Below are positions 26,546 to 36,385 of a stretch of 64,000 nt of DNA, piece after piece. This DNA is from Ruminococcaceae bacterium AB4001 (lineage in GTDB: Bacteria; Bacillota; Clostridia; Saccharofermentanales; Saccharofermentanaceae): the NCBI GenBank assembly GCA_000621765.1, contig JHXJ01000005.1, positions 1 through 64,000 of the forward strand. Direction: 5' to 3'. The notes under the pieces are model-generated. The model did not search any database, was not told the DNA's origin, and was given only the letters and a program-made list of their open reading frames with translations. Each line of letters opens with the position of its first letter. The stretch's first letter is position 1. A program made the position numbers and the translations under genes.

Positions 26546-26666
26546 CAACCAACGTCAGAATATGTTACAGAAAAATGAACGTTTTCTGACACAGAAGTAT
26601 CATCCCATACAAATACGATCTTCCATGCAAAAAATCGCAAAAAGAATTTTCTGATCAAATTTCAGG

Positions 26667-26693
26667 AAAAGGCCTTCACTCAGGCACTGGCCT
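26667..26693 (-). terminator. probable terminator after the U32 gene
   Basis: On the minus strand an AGGCC...GGCCT stem, with a loop of about 14 bases, is followed by TTTTCC. It is weaker than the others in this window. Confidence 0.55.
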
Positions 26694-26705
26694 GTGAAAT
26701 ACCGG

Positions 26706-27995
26706 TCAGACAGGTGCCGGAATACCGAAATCTTTATCGCCGTCGCGCGAGATAAATGTCATGGGCGGAAGCTCAACTACCGATCCGTCTGCAGACGATA
26801 CGGCCTTCATATAGAAAGTCATCTCAGGATGAGGACAGTCGTTTACGGGCTTTCTCTTCTCGTCGTAGAGTTCGGCTACAACGATCGGAGCCATATAGCC
26901 GTCAGGCATGAGAACGTTCAGAGTATCACCCTTATAGAGCTTGTTCTTCTGTGTAACAATGTTACACTGGCTCTCCGTATCAAAGCCCCTTGTCACACCG
27001 ACAACGAAAGCAGGCTTGTTATAAGACTTGTCCGGATCTATCTTGGCATCTGCTCCCGGAGCGTCGAAAAAGAATCCCGTATCATAATCTCTGTGGACGA
27101 CCTTATCAAGGATCTCTTTCCAATGGGGATCGACCCTGTAGTTTTCGGGATCGGCACAGCAGAGATCAACAGCTTCCCTGTAGACCTTCGTAACTGCAGC
27201 GGCATAGTATGCGCCCTTGATCCTTCCTTCGATCTTAAAAGAGTTGATGCCGGCATCTAAGAGTTCCGGAATATGGTCGATCATGCAGATATCGCGGCTG
27301 CCGAAGATATATGTTCCTCTCTGATCCTCTTCGATTGGAAGCGGAATGTCCGGACGCTTTTCCTCAACAACGTAATATCCCCATCTGCAGGGCTGGGCGC
27401 AGGCGCCGCCATTGGATCTTCTTCCGGTGAAGTAATTGGACAAAAGGCATCTTCCGGAATAAGAGACACACATAGCGCCGTGGATGAAGCACTCGAGTTC
27501 AACGTCCGAAGGGATTGCCGCGCGGATCTTTTTGATCTGCTCCAAAGAAACCTCACGGGCAAGAACTATTCTTTTCGCGCCATGAGAAGCCCAGAAATTG
27601 CAGGCGGCACTGTTAGTGACACTGGCCTGGGTCGAAATATGTATCTCAAGGTCAGGACAAAGAGTACGGACCATGGTAAACACGCCGGGATCGGAAACGA
27701 GAACAGCATCAGCACCGCTCTCAAGACCGACAAATTTTATCGCATGTTCAAGACCCGCCAGATCTTCTTCCGTAGGCATTACATTGAGAGTTACATAGCA
27801 TTTGACGCCATGCTCATGAGCATATGCGATACCTGCCTTCATCTCTTCTTCGTTGAAGTTGTCGCTGAAAGCTCTTAATCCGTAGCTCGTACCGGAAAGA
27901 TAGACTGCATCAGCTCCATATGCGACTGCTGCACGAAGCTTATCCGGATTTCCGGCAGGACTTAATATCTCAAATCTGGAACGGTCGTATCCCAT
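26706..27995 (-). CDS. peptidase U32 family protein (TrhP/YrrO-like)
   Basis: The 429-aa protein has the U32 signature ELECFIHGAMCVSYSGRC, followed by CLLSNYFTGRRSNGGACAQPCRW. These cysteines are proposed Fe-S or substrate ligands in the family. The C-terminal U32 extension domain is present (from about 340). Members annotated as collagenases are now known mostly as RNA hydroxylation factors: TrhP acts on uridine 34 of tRNA and RlhA on 23S rRNA. In Bacillus, yrrO lies close to mltG, as here, which supports a tRNA 5-hydroxyuridine role using prephenate. That role is inferred from family and context. It ends the typA-mltG-U32 run. Confidence 0.87.
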   Translation of the reverse strand: MGYDRSRFEILSPAGNPDKLRAAVAYGADAVYLSGTSYGLRAFSDNFNEEEMKAGIAYAHEHGVKCYVTLNVMPTEEDLAGLEHAIKFVGLESGADAVLVSDPGVFTMVRTLCPDLEIHISTQASVTNSAACNFWASHGAKRIVLAREVSLEQIKKIRAAIPSDVELECFIHGAMCVSYSGRCLLSNYFTGRRSNGGACAQPCRWGYYVVEEKRPDIPLPIEEDQRGTYIFGSRDICMIDHIPELLDAGINSFKIEGRIKGAYYAAAVTKVYREAVDLCCADPENYRVDPHWKEILDKVVHRDYDTGFFFDAPGADAKIDPDKSYNKPAFVVGVTRGFDTESQCNIVTQKNKLYKGDTLNVLMPDGYMAPIVVAELYDEKRKPVNDCPHPEMTFYMKAVSSADGSVVELPPMTFISRDGDKDFGIPAPV

Positions 27996-28030
27996 ATTCT
28001 TCTCCCCTTCTGATCACAGACCGGAACGAA

Positions 28031-29251
28031 TCAGGTATCAGGAATAATGACCAGTCCGCTGCTCTCGGTTGTTTCCGTTGTATTGGCAGGAACTTCGGTC
28101 GGAGTGGGATCAGGTTCTTTTGTCCAGTTATCCTTATACTTTTCGACATTGGCTTCATGCTGCTCAAGGGTCGTTGCAAATGCCGTACCGCCTTCTATTC
28201 CGGTAGCGCAGAAATACATATAGTTGCAGTTCGGCTCCGGATAGAGCGCAGCAGAGATAGCCTCCTGACCGGGCATGCAGATAGGTCCCGGAGGAAGTCC
28301 CTGGTGGGTATAAGTGTTATACGGGCTGTCGATATTGAGTTCGGCATCCGTATGAAGGAGCGAAGATTTGCCGCCGCGGATCTCAACCAGATAGTTGATC
28401 GTAGCAGAAGAACCCAGATATCTCATTGATTCGTCATCAGAATCCATACGGTTGTGGAATACAGCAGATACGAGAAGCATGTCAGAAGGCTTACCTGTCT
28501 CCATCTGGATAACGGATGCAAGCGTGATGACCTCATCCATTGTCATGCCGAGTCTCTCAGCTCTTACGTAGTATTCATCGTAGAGCTTGTTCTGCATGTT
28601 ATTGAGGAATCTTCTGATGATGGATTCCGGGCTGGCGTTAACGTCGAAGTAATAGGTATCAGGATAAAGATATCCGGAAAGGATAAAATCTCTTTCACCT
28701 TCCTTTATCTCGATCTGGGAAACGAATTCATAGTCGACGAACAGATTCGGAGAGTTCATGCATTTATCGAACTCGGCATCGTCGAAGTTTAAGCCGGCCT
28801 TATGCAGGAGCTGCTTGATCTCGTAGTAAGTTGATCCTTCCGGAATCGTAACTTTGACCGTGGCAGGTTCCAGTGTAAGGAAATACATCAGCTCATCGTA
28901 AGAAAAGCCTTTGAGGAGATAATGGGTACCTGCTACATAAGCTCCGTCAAAACCGTTAAGTTTGCTTATTATCGAGAAAAGGAACTTATTCGTGATAAGG
29001 CCCTGCTCATATAACTTATCGGCAATGTCCGACGTGGAATCACCGCTCTTGATAAGCACCGTGACGGCGCCTTCAGTCTCAGCGGTAATGTTATACTTTC
29101 CCTTTTCGATGTCATCCTTAAGAGCATTGAATCTCTTATCCTGTGAAATGACATAGTTATAACCGACGTAAACGCCGGTTACAGCAAATCCGAATAACAG
29201 TATTAGGATTATCAATATCCTGAGAGCGACTCTGACTTTGTTGGACAACAT
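28031..29251 (-). CDS. mltG: endolytic murein transglycosylase
   Basis: The 406-aa YceG-like protein has an N-terminal membrane anchor (about 10-32), a LysM-like segment (about 62-125) and the catalytic domain. The active-site Glu is Glu251 in LASVIQMETG. SGYLYPDTYYF and GLPPGPICMPG are family motifs. MltG cuts nascent glycan strands in the membrane and sets their length. The C-terminal tail is Thr/Pro-rich (ADP-free linker of about 35 residues), which is longer than usual. It lies 33 bases after typA and 35 before the U32 gene. Confidence 0.93.
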   Translation of the reverse strand: MLSNKVRVALRILIILILLFGFAVTGVYVGYNYVISQDKRFNALKDDIEKGKYNITAETEGAVTVLIKSGDSTSDIADKLYEQGLITNKFLFSIISKLNGFDGAYVAGTHYLLKGFSYDELMYFLTLEPATVKVTIPEGSTYYEIKQLLHKAGLNFDDAEFDKCMNSPNLFVDYEFVSQIEIKEGERDFILSGYLYPDTYYFDVNASPESIIRRFLNNMQNKLYDEYYVRAERLGMTMDEVITLASVIQMETGKPSDMLLVSAVFHNRMDSDDESMRYLGSSATINYLVEIRGGKSSLLHTDAELNIDSPYNTYTHQGLPPGPICMPGQEAISAALYPEPNCNYMYFCATGIEGGTAFATTLEQHEANVEKYKDNWTKEPDPTPTEVPANTTETTESSGLVIIPDT

Positions 29252-29284
29252 CAGTTAAAGCTCACCCCCAAATAAAGTTTTCGA

Positions 29285-31135
29285 TCAGGCGTCCTTCTTC
29301 TGCTTTGCAAGAGTCTTGGCACGCAAATCGTTATTAAGTATCTTCTTGCGAAGTCTGATGCTCTGGGGAGTTACCTCACAAAGCTCATCATCTTCGACAA
29401 ATTCAAGGCACTGCTCAAGGGAGAATGTCAGCGGAGGAGTAAGACGCATTGCATCGTCAGCTCCGGCTGAACGCATGTTGGTTACATGCTTTTTCTTGCA
29501 GACATTTACGGTGATATCGTCAGGCTTAGGATTTACACCTACGATCATGCCTTCATATACCGGTGTGCCTGCTCCGATGAAGAGTGCACCTCTATCCTGA
29601 GCATTGTACAATCCGTAAGTTACAGCGGTACCTGTCTCAAATGCTACGAGCACTCCCTGACCTCTGGTCTCGATGTCACCTGCGAAGGGTTCAAAGCCCG
29701 AGATAACGGAGTTCATTATACCATTGCCCTTAGTGTCGGTCAAAAACTCGGTACGGTATCCGAGGAGACCTCTGGAAGGGATCTTGAACTCAAGACGGGT
29801 ATATCCCTTTGTAGGAGGAAGCATGTTTATAAGCTCACCTTTACGCTTACCGATCTTCTCCATGACAGGACCTACGAACTCTTCAGGAACGTCGATAACA
29901 AGCTCTTCAACAGGCTCACAGAGAACGCCGTCGATCTCCTTCATGATTACCTTCGGCTTACTTACCTGGAATTCATATCCCTCACGGCGCATTGTCTCGA
30001 TGAGGACGGAGAGATGGAGCTCTCCTCTACCCTTTACGATGAAGGCCTCTGTTGTATCTGTCTCTTCGACTCTCATGGAAACGTTTGTCTCGATCTCCTT
30101 GAAAAGTCTGTCTCTTAAGTGACGTGATGTTACGAACTTACCTTCCTGACCAGCAAAAGGGCTGTCATTGACAGAGAATGTCATTGCGATGGTAGGCTCG
30201 TCGATCTTTACGAACGGGAGCGGCTCGGGATTGAGGGCATCGCAGAGTGTGTCACCGATGTTGATGTCAGCGATACCTGCAACGCATACGATCTCACCGA
30301 TGGAAGCTTCGGAAACTTCCTCGCGGCCGAGATTGTGGAATCTCATGAGCTTAACGACTCTTGCGTTTCTCTTGCCGTCCTCGCCATATGTTACGAGTGC
30401 GACGTTCTCACCCTGCTTTATAACGCCTCTCTCGACTCTTCCTACGCCGATCCTTCCGATGTAAGGGTCAGAGTCGATGTTGGATACGAGAAGCTGCATA
30501 GGACCCTCAGGATCGCCTACAGGGCACGGTGTGTACTTAACTACTGTATCAAGGAGAGGTGTGAAGTCGAGTTCTTTGCCCTCTTCGTATTCCTTGAGGT
30601 CAAGAGTTGCTACACAGGTCTTACCTGATGAATATACAACGGGGAATTCGAGCTGCTCGTCATCTGCGCCGAGCTCAATGAAAAGATCGAGAACCATGTC
30701 TACGACTTCAAGAGGTCTTGCGTCAGGACGGTCGATCTTGTTGATGCATACGATAGGCTTAAGGCCGAGCTCCAATGCCTTGTGAAGAACGAATCTTGTC
30801 TGGGGCATAGGTCCGTCGAAAGCGTCTACAACGAGAAGTACGGAGTCAACCATCTTGAGAACACGCTCAACCTCACCGCCGAAGTCTGCGTGGCCGGGAG
30901 TATCTACGACGTTTATGCGGATACCCTTGTAATCGATAGCGGTATTCTTTGCAAGGATCGTGATTCCTCTTTCACGCTCAAGGTCGTTAGAGTCCATGAC
31001 CTGCTCTACGACAGTCTCGTTCTCACGGTAAACGCCTGCCTGCTTAAGCATTGAGTCGACGATCGTCGTCTTTCCGTGGTCTACGTGAGCGATAATTGCG
31101 ATGTTTCTCAGGTTCTCGATTGTTGTGACTGCCAT
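29285..31135 (-). CDS. typA: ribosome-associated GTPase TypA/BipA
   Basis: The 616-aa translational GTPase has G1 [10 protein letters not shown]2/switch ERGITI, G3 [15 protein letters not shown]4 NKIDRPDA and the BipA-specific C-terminal domain ([32 protein letters not shown]). It binds the ribosome in an EF-G-like manner and aids 50S assembly and stress adaptation. The length is standard. It begins the typA-mltG-U32 group, 129 bases downstream of der. Confidence 0.97.
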   Translation of the reverse strand: MAVTTIENLRNIAIIAHVDHGKTTIVDSMLKQAGVYRENETVVEQVMDSNDLERERGITILAKNTAIDYKGIRINVVDTPGHADFGGEVERVLKMVDSVLLVVDAFDGPMPQTRFVLHKALELGLKPIVCINKIDRPDARPLEVVDMVLDLFIELGADDEQLEFPVVYSSGKTCVATLDLKEYEEGKELDFTPLLDTVVKYTPCPVGDPEGPMQLLVSNIDSDPYIGRIGVGRVERGVIKQGENVALVTYGEDGKRNARVVKLMRFHNLGREEVSEASIGEIVCVAGIADINIGDTLCDALNPEPLPFVKIDEPTIAMTFSVNDSPFAGQEGKFVTSRHLRDRLFKEIETNVSMRVEETDTTEAFIVKGRGELHLSVLIETMRREGYEFQVSKPKVIMKEIDGVLCEPVEELVIDVPEEFVGPVMEKIGKRKGELINMLPPTKGYTRLEFKIPSRGLLGYRTEFLTDTKGNGIMNSVISGFEPFAGDIETRGQGVLVAFETGTAVTYGLYNAQDRGALFIGAGTPVYEGMIVGVNPKPDDITVNVCKKKHVTNMRSAGADDAMRLTPPLTFSLEQCLEFVEDDELCEVTPQSIRLRKKILNNDLRAKTLAKQKKDA

Positions 31136-31263
31136 AAAAGAATTCTCCGTAAAAAAGTTCAGGTCTGTCCTGACCTGAAGTGCCTATAATATATTTAATT
31201 TAAACCGAGTAATATTTTGCTACTGAAACAGTCTGTTTTGTCACTGTGATATTTCACAAAATA

Positions 31264-32595
31264 TCAGTCTTCCTCGCCATTCTTATTACGCAAAAGGAGA
31301 CGGATTGGAACGCCCTCGAATCCGAAGTTCCTGCGGAGCTGGTTTTCGAGATAACGCTCATAGGAAAAATGCGACAGTTCCTTGTCGTTGACAAAGAGCA
31401 CGAACGTGGGCGGCTGGACGGAAACCTGTGTTCCGTAATAGATGCGCAGATGCCTTCCCTTGTCCTGCGGCGTTGGCACCTGGGTTACAGCCTCAGAGAT
31501 CATCTTGTTGAGGACACTTGTAGTAAGCCTCTTCTTTGAGTTCTCATATACTGTCTTTATCAATGCGAAAAGCTTTTCAACGCGCTGTCCGGTCTTGGCC
31601 GAGATGAAGAGTACAGGCGCGTAATCCATGAAAGGAAGACGGTCTTTTACGATCTTCTCCATGGTCTCCAATGTACCTGTCTGCTTCTCGATAAGATCCC
31701 ACTTGTTGATAACGATGACGGAAGCCTTTCCGTTATCGTGGGCAAGTCCTGCGATCCTTGCATCCTGCTCTGTGACGCCTGCTTCGGCATCGACAAGGAT
31801 GACGCATACATCTGCCCTGTCGACTGCTGCAAGGGCTCTTACCATCGAATAACGCTCGATAACGTCTTCGATCTTGCCCTTCTTACGCATGCCGGCAGTA
31901 TCGACTATGGTAAATGAACCGTATTCGTTCTCGATCAGGGAATCGATGGTATCACGCGTGGTTCCGGCAATATCAGATACGATACTGCGCTCTGAACCCG
32001 TAAGCTTGTTGGATAATGAAGACTTGCCTGCATTAGGTCTGCCGATGATGGCAACCCTGATGGTCTCATCCTGTCCGTCTGTCTCTTCTGCAGGCGGGAA
32101 TTTGGATACGACCATGTCGAGCATCTCGCCCAGACCGAGTTTGTGAGCTGCCGAGATGGCGCAGACATCCTCAAGACCCAGATTATAAAATTCGTAATAT
32201 TCCGGCGGGGGATCACCGACATAGTCTGATTTGTTGACGCAGACTACAACGGGACGTCCGGCTTTCCTGAGCATTACGGCGATCTCCTCATCAGCTGCCG
32301 TGAGGCCGCTCTTAAGGTCGCACATAAAAAGGATGACATCAGCAGTCTCGATCGCTATCTCAGCCTGTATGCGCATCTGCTGCAATATGATGTCATCTCC
32401 GGTATCGGGCTCAATACCTCCCGTGTCGATCATTATGAAGTCTCTTCCGCACCAGGAAGTCTCCGCATAGATACGGTCCCTCGTGACACCGGGAGTGTCA
32501 TGAACTATGGAGATCCTCTCTCCGTATATTGTGTTGAACAGCGAGGATTTGCCTACATTAGGCCTTCCCACTATTGCCACGACCGGTTTGCTCAT
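31264..32595 (-). CDS. der: ribosome biogenesis GTPase Der (EngA)
   Basis: The 443-aa protein has two tandem GTPase domains: GRPNVGKSSLFN with DTGG and NKSD, then GRPNAGKSSLSN with DTAGM and NKWD. A C-terminal KH-like domain (from about 350) ends with VPIRLLLRNK. It is needed for 50S maturation. The serine in the second P-loop tail (SSLSNKL) is within family variation. The short gap (31136-31263) to typA has no visible terminator. Confidence 0.97.
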   Translation of the reverse strand: MSKPVVAIVGRPNVGKSSLFNTIYGERISIVHDTPGVTRDRIYAETSWCGRDFIMIDTGGIEPDTGDDIILQQMRIQAEIAIETADVILFMCDLKSGLTAADEEIAVMLRKAGRPVVVCVNKSDYVGDPPPEYYEFYNLGLEDVCAISAAHKLGLGEMLDMVVSKFPPAEETDGQDETIRVAIIGRPNAGKSSLSNKLTGSERSIVSDIAGTTRDTIDSLIENEYGSFTIVDTAGMRKKGKIEDVIERYSMVRALAAVDRADVCVILVDAEAGVTEQDARIAGLAHDNGKASVIVINKWDLIEKQTGTLETMEKIVKDRLPFMDYAPVLFISAKTGQRVEKLFALIKTVYENSKKRLTTSVLNKMISEAVTQVPTPQDKGRHLRIYYGTQVSVQPPTFVLFVNDKELSHFSYERYLENQLRRNFGFEGVPIRLLLRNKNGEED

Positions 32596-32678
32596 GCAAG
32601 ATATCCTTCCTTTGCAAAAATAAGAGGCAGTGCCTTTATTCCAAACACCGCCTCGTTAACTAAATACTTCTATTGATC

Positions 32679-32864
32679 TCAGATCTCTTCGTCGACTTTG
32701 ATAACCTGTCTACCGTCCAGGTAACCGCAGTTCTTGCAGACCGTGCGGCGAAGCATCTTAGCATGACACTGGGGACATTCAACGAGACCCGGCATGTTAA
32801 GTTTCCATGCGCTTCTGTGACGGGCTGTCCTTGCCTTCGACCATTTACGCTTCGGATGTGCCAT
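32679..32864 (-). CDS. rpmF: 50S ribosomal protein L32
   Basis: The 61-aa protein starts MAHPKRKWSKARTARHRS, the conserved L32 N-terminus. It holds a zinc ribbon (CPQC and CKNC), the zinc-binding C+ form. It lies between the DUF1934 gene and der. The frequent rpmF neighbours plsX and yceD are not here. Confidence 0.97.
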   Translation of the reverse strand: MAHPKRKWSKARTARHRSAWKLNMPGLVECPQCHAKMLRRTVCKNCGYLDGRQVIKVDEEI

Positions 32865-32908
32865 TAATCTTCACCTCTTTCTTTAGACAAATGCTTGAAG
32901 ATAATACA

Positions 32909-33337
32909 TTATATTTCTTCGTTTTGCAAGAGCTTTTTTATCGAAAAGATATTCCTTATCGGTTCGCCGCTGTCCGGATCGAGAGTATAACTGATCTCCG
33001 CCCCGTTAACAAGGCCTCCAGGAAAGTTAATATATTCCGTATCTATCACCACGTCAATAACCCCAAAAGAAGTTTTCATTGAATTTGTCGTCTTCTTTCC
33101 GGCTTCAAAAACCATTCTTGAAGTTACATCACCGTTTCTGACGACGATAGCCTTGGATTCTTCCTTTATGAGCGTGAGCATGAAATGTGTCTCTTTTTCC
33201 TGATCGCTGTGCTTTTCGGTCCATTTATACATGGTCCTGTTTCCCTCAAAGCTCTCAGTACCGGTCGTCTTAAGCGGCTCGTTGTACATTCCCGATCTGA
33301 TCTCAAGGATTAATTTCTTTTCATTTGTTTTGTCCAT
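32909..33337 (-). CDS. DUF1934 (YwiB-like) beta-barrel protein
   Basis: The 142-aa protein matches the DUF1934 family, a small lipocalin-like barrel of unknown ligand. It is rich in beta-strand patterns (MYKWTEKHSD, FMLTLIKEESKAIVVRNG, MKTSFGVIDVVIDT). The start overlaps the murI stop by one base (TGATG). It is coupled to murI, and rpmF follows 44 bases later. A cell-envelope or translation role is suggested only by neighbours. Confidence 0.82.
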   Translation of the reverse strand: MDKTNEKKLILEIRSGMYNEPLKTTGTESFEGNRTMYKWTEKHSDQEKETHFMLTLIKEESKAIVVRNGDVTSRMVFEAGKKTTNSMKTSFGVIDVVIDTEYINFPGGLVNGAEISYTLDPDSGEPIRNIFSIKKLLQNEEI

Positions 33338-34176
33338 CAGAGTGTAACCTCATATTTATCAGTCGAAAAATGTTTTGTGCCTGAAGGCAGTCCCTCGCCT
33401 AAGAAAGGCGCTGCAACCTGCTCAAAGAGCTCAGGTTCGTCGCTTGTATAGAATTCCCTTACGGGATTGCTGTTGCTTCCAGAGGCTGTTCCCTCACGGC
33501 ATAAGAGGTCTTTTACGACCTGAGCCGTAGCCTCTCCCGTATTTACGAGGACAACATCATCTCCCATTACTTCTTTAATAACTTTAGTAAGCAGAGGATA
33601 GTGCGTACATGCCATAACGAGCGTATCCACTCCTGCTTCCTTTAAAGGCTTTAAGTATTCTTCCGCAGTAAGTCTTGTTACTTCGGTATCCCACCAGCCT
33701 TCTTCGGCAAGGGATACAAACAGCGGGCATGCCTGCTGGAATATCTCGATGTCTTTGAGACCAAGTTCCTCTGCCCTTTTCTCCACAGCCTCTTTATAAA
33801 CGCCGGTGGATACTGTTCCCTTTGTGGCGATAATCCCGATCTTGCCGTTCTTTGTGGATCTGCATGCCACATCAGCACCCGGAGTTACCACTTCGACAAC
33901 AGGAACCTTTGCCCTTGCCTTAAGCTCTTCATAAGCGTAAGCGCTCGCTGTATTGCAGGCAATGACGATCATCTTTACATCCTTAGTCTCAAGGAACTTC
34001 ATGTTCTGCAGAGAATAACGGATTACTGTACTTCTGGACTTGGTACCATAAGGTGTTCTCGAATTGTCACCGAAATAAATAGTGCTTTCATCAGGTGATG
34101 CTTTCCAGATCTCTCTGAGGACCGTAAGTCCTCCGATACCTGAATCGAAAACTCCGATCGGTCTGTTATCAGTCAT
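33337..34176 (-). CDS. murI: glutamate racemase
   Basis: The 279-aa enzyme makes D-glutamate for peptidoglycan. Both catalytic cysteines are present: Cys74 in IACNTAS and Cys190 in MACTHYPLL. DSGIGGLTV and GDNSRTPYG motifs bind substrate. The C-terminal extension (about residues 240-279) is slightly longer than usual and Ser/Gly-rich at its start. It is 17 bases downstream of the RluA-type gene. Confidence 0.96.
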   Translation of the reverse strand: MTDNRPIGVFDSGIGGLTVLREIWKASPDESTIYFGDNSRTPYGTKSRSTVIRYSLQNMKFLETKDVKMIVIACNTASAYAYEELKARAKVPVVEVVTPGADVACRSTKNGKIGIIATKGTVSTGVYKEAVEKRAEELGLKDIEIFQQACPLFVSLAEEGWWDTEVTRLTAEEYLKPLKEAGVDTLVMACTHYPLLTKVIKEVMGDDVVLVNTGEATAQVVKDLLCREGTASGSNSNPVREFYTSDEPELFEQVAAPFLGEGLPSGTKHFSTDKYEVTL

Positions 34177-34193
34177 TTACTTCCTTCTTCCTC

Positions 34194-35174
34194 TTATTTA
34201 AGACGGACATTATAGTCTGGTCCTATTTTAAAGGTTTTGCCCGACACGTCAACGTGGATATTATTCTTCGGGACCTTTCCGAAAAGGATCTGGCACGAGA
34301 AAAGCTGCTGATATCTGACCTTTTTCCCGTCAATCGTCTCGAAATGCAGGTTGATCTTATTCCTGCCGTAATTACCGTCGCCGATAACGGGATGACCCAG
34401 ATGCGCGAACTGCGCCCTTATCTGATGCGTCCTTCCCGTCACGAGCTCCAATTCAATATCAGATACGCTTTCTCCGTCAGGACCTGCATCTTTAAAAGTC
34501 TTTAAGATCTTATACTTTGTAGCTATGTCGAGGTCGCCCGGCTGCTTCTCGTCATGAATAAAAACTTTTCCGGACTTAGTCTTTTCAAGGTAACCTTTTA
34601 CTTCTTTATAAATGGTTCCGTCCTCGCCCACGGAAGGCTCACCTTCATCAGGCTCACCCAGGACAAGCGCCCTGTATCTCTTAGTTACAAGATTGTTCTT
34701 GAAAAGCTCCACACAGTCAGCCAGAGCCTGCTTGTTCTTTGCTATGAGGACTAGACCTCCCGTATTCATGTCGATCCTGTGGCAGAGCTCTGCCTCCTTG
34801 TATCTGGTCGTCTTACGGATCTGATCGATAAGCGTATCGTCGATATCGCTCTTTCCCGAATGGACAGCGATGCCCTGATGCTTATTGACAATCAGAAGAC
34901 CCTTGGTCTCTGCTATTATCTCGAATCTTTCTTCCTGGGGCTTTTCCTTCACAGTCTTAGTTTTCGCATCGAAAAGCTCATCCGGAAGCCAGATCTCTAC
35001 CACGTTTCCCGCTTTCACGGCAATATCTTTGCTGATCTTCTTGCCGTCGATCCTTATGTCGCGGCGCTTGAGCGCGTGAAAAAGATCAGCAGATCTCAGC
35101 TGCGGAAAAGCCTCCGTCGCCGCCTTTACGACATGAAGTCCGTCCTGTGCTCCTGTTACTGTAAAATCACGCAT
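34194..35174 (-). CDS. RluA-family pseudouridine synthase
   Basis: The 326-aa enzyme has an N-terminal S4 RNA-binding domain (about 29-62) and the RluA catalytic domain. The nucleophile is Asp135 in HRIDMNTGGLVL, where most relatives read HRLDxxTSG. VTGRTHQIRAQFAHLGHPVIGD is the C-terminal motif (given as about 262-283). It resembles RluC/RluD-type synthases acting on 23S rRNA; the exact target is unknown. ATG 35174 has AGAGG 6 bases upstream and overlaps the CPBP gene by 8 bases. A longer frame to 35237 lies inside that gene. Confidence 0.92.
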   Translation of the reverse strand: MRDFTVTGAQDGLHVVKAATEAFPQLRSADLFHALKRRDIRIDGKKISKDIAVKAGNVVEIWLPDELFDAKTKTVKEKPQEERFEIIAETKGLLIVNKHQGIAVHSGKSDIDDTLIDQIRKTTRYKEAELCHRIDMNTGGLVLIAKNKQALADCVELFKNNLVTKRYRALVLGEPDEGEPSVGEDGTIYKEVKGYLEKTKSGKVFIHDEKQPGDLDIATKYKILKTFKDAGPDGESVSDIELELVTGRTHQIRAQFAHLGHPVIGDGNYGRNKINLHFETIDGKKVRYQQLFSCQILFGKVPKNNIHVDVSGKTFKIGPDYNVRLK

Positions 35175-36318
35175 CGACAACCTCTTTTGTTTTCTTCTCC
35201 TTGTACTCCTTTGCGAAAATGAACAGACAGAATACAAGCAGGTCTATTATAAGGATCTCGATAAGAGAGAACCACGGTACATGCTGGTCCTGGAGGACAT
35301 CCGAAGACAAAGATCCGGACAGTATCGGAATAAGATTATTATTGAGGAAATGCATTGTCACAGGGACCCAGATATTGTTGGTCTTCAAATATGCATATCC
35401 AAAGAAGATGCCGAGTGAGACGCATGTGATGATCTGTCCGATCATCATTTGAGGAACAGAATCTTCTGTGTAGTACATGGTATCTACCGGCAGATGCCAG
35501 ATTCCCCAGACGACACCCAGAAGGATCACGCCGGCCTTCATGCCGAACTTCTTCTGCATGACAGGCTGCAGGAAATATCTCCAGCCGTATTCCTCACCAA
35601 GGAATGCAACTATCGTTAACGGATAATTGATCGGCAGACAGACAAGCGCAAGGTACAAAGCCGGGTTCTGCAGCAATTCGCCGTACTGAGCGGCAAAAAC
35701 ACCAAGTGTGTTCGTAATAACGCCTTCAATAATGACCGGTACAAAGATACGGATAACGTAAAGGCCTACAAACAGGAGGCAGAGCGGTATCGCTTTCCTC
35801 TCATTGTTCCTTGAAAGGCCAACAAATCTGCGTCTTTCCCTGCCTGCAACAAAATATCCTATCCAAAGAAGAACTGAGCTTATAACGAGTATGTTCTGTC
35901 CGGCAAGGGTATAGACCAGGTTCAATGGAAGTTCGGCCGATGGATCGGCTTCCATGCCGAGAAGTTCCGCAAGATTGATAACATCATCAGGACCGAAAGG
36001 ATTTGCAAAAATGCTTAAAAGTCCGATCACGAGCTGAACAATGTAATTAATAACGAGAACCGTCATGAACATCTTCGGAACGCGCTTTTCGCCCTTCATG
36101 AAAAGAAGAAATCCCAAAGCGACTCCTGCAGCTGGCGAGCACATCTGGGCATTTACAATCTGTGTCAGGTCAATACCCTTTTGTTTTCCGATATACATCG
36201 GTATCATCGCAAGGAAAGAGATTCCATACGCAACCGCTATAAATACAAACAGCCGTTTTTTGAGAGTCAGATCAAAGATATCCGTTGATCCATTAACATC
36301 CTTTTCCAAAAATATCAT
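35167..36318 (-). CDS. CPBP (CAAX-like) family intramembrane protease
   Basis: The 383-aa polytopic protein has about eight helices and the CPBP motifs EEYGWRYFL (Glu-Glu), GIWHLP and TMHFLNN, the proposed metal-binding glutamates and histidines of the Rce1-like fold. Bacterial members act in bacteriocin self-immunity, peptide maturation or membrane proteolysis; no peptide gene is near, so the role is open. The C-terminus is charged (KEYKEKKTKE) and overlaps the RluA-type gene. Confidence 0.88.
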   Translation of the reverse strand: MIFLEKDVNGSTDIFDLTLKKRLFVFIAVAYGISFLAMIPMYIGKQKGIDLTQIVNAQMCSPAAGVALGFLLFMKGEKRVPKMFMTVLVINYIVQLVIGLLSIFANPFGPDDVINLAELLGMEADPSAELPLNLVYTLAGQNILVISSVLLWIGYFVAGRERRRFVGLSRNNERKAIPLCLLFVGLYVIRIFVPVIIEGVITNTLGVFAAQYGELLQNPALYLALVCLPINYPLTIVAFLGEEYGWRYFLQPVMQKKFGMKAGVILLGVVWGIWHLPVDTMYYTEDSVPQMMIGQIITCVSLGIFFGYAYLKTNNIWVPVTMHFLNNNLIPILSGSLSSDVLQDQHVPWFSLIEILIIDLLVFCLFIFAKEYKEKKTKEVVDA

Positions 36319-36385
36319 CCCCTTTTCCCCGGAACCCGAAACCGTCCCGAACTTATCGTTCAGATAATTTTATCACACTATAAGA

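Noticed and set aside
27273-27878. A 201-codon plus-strand frame opposite the U32 gene
   Set aside because: No ribosome site, no family resemblance, and full overlap with a well-supported gene.
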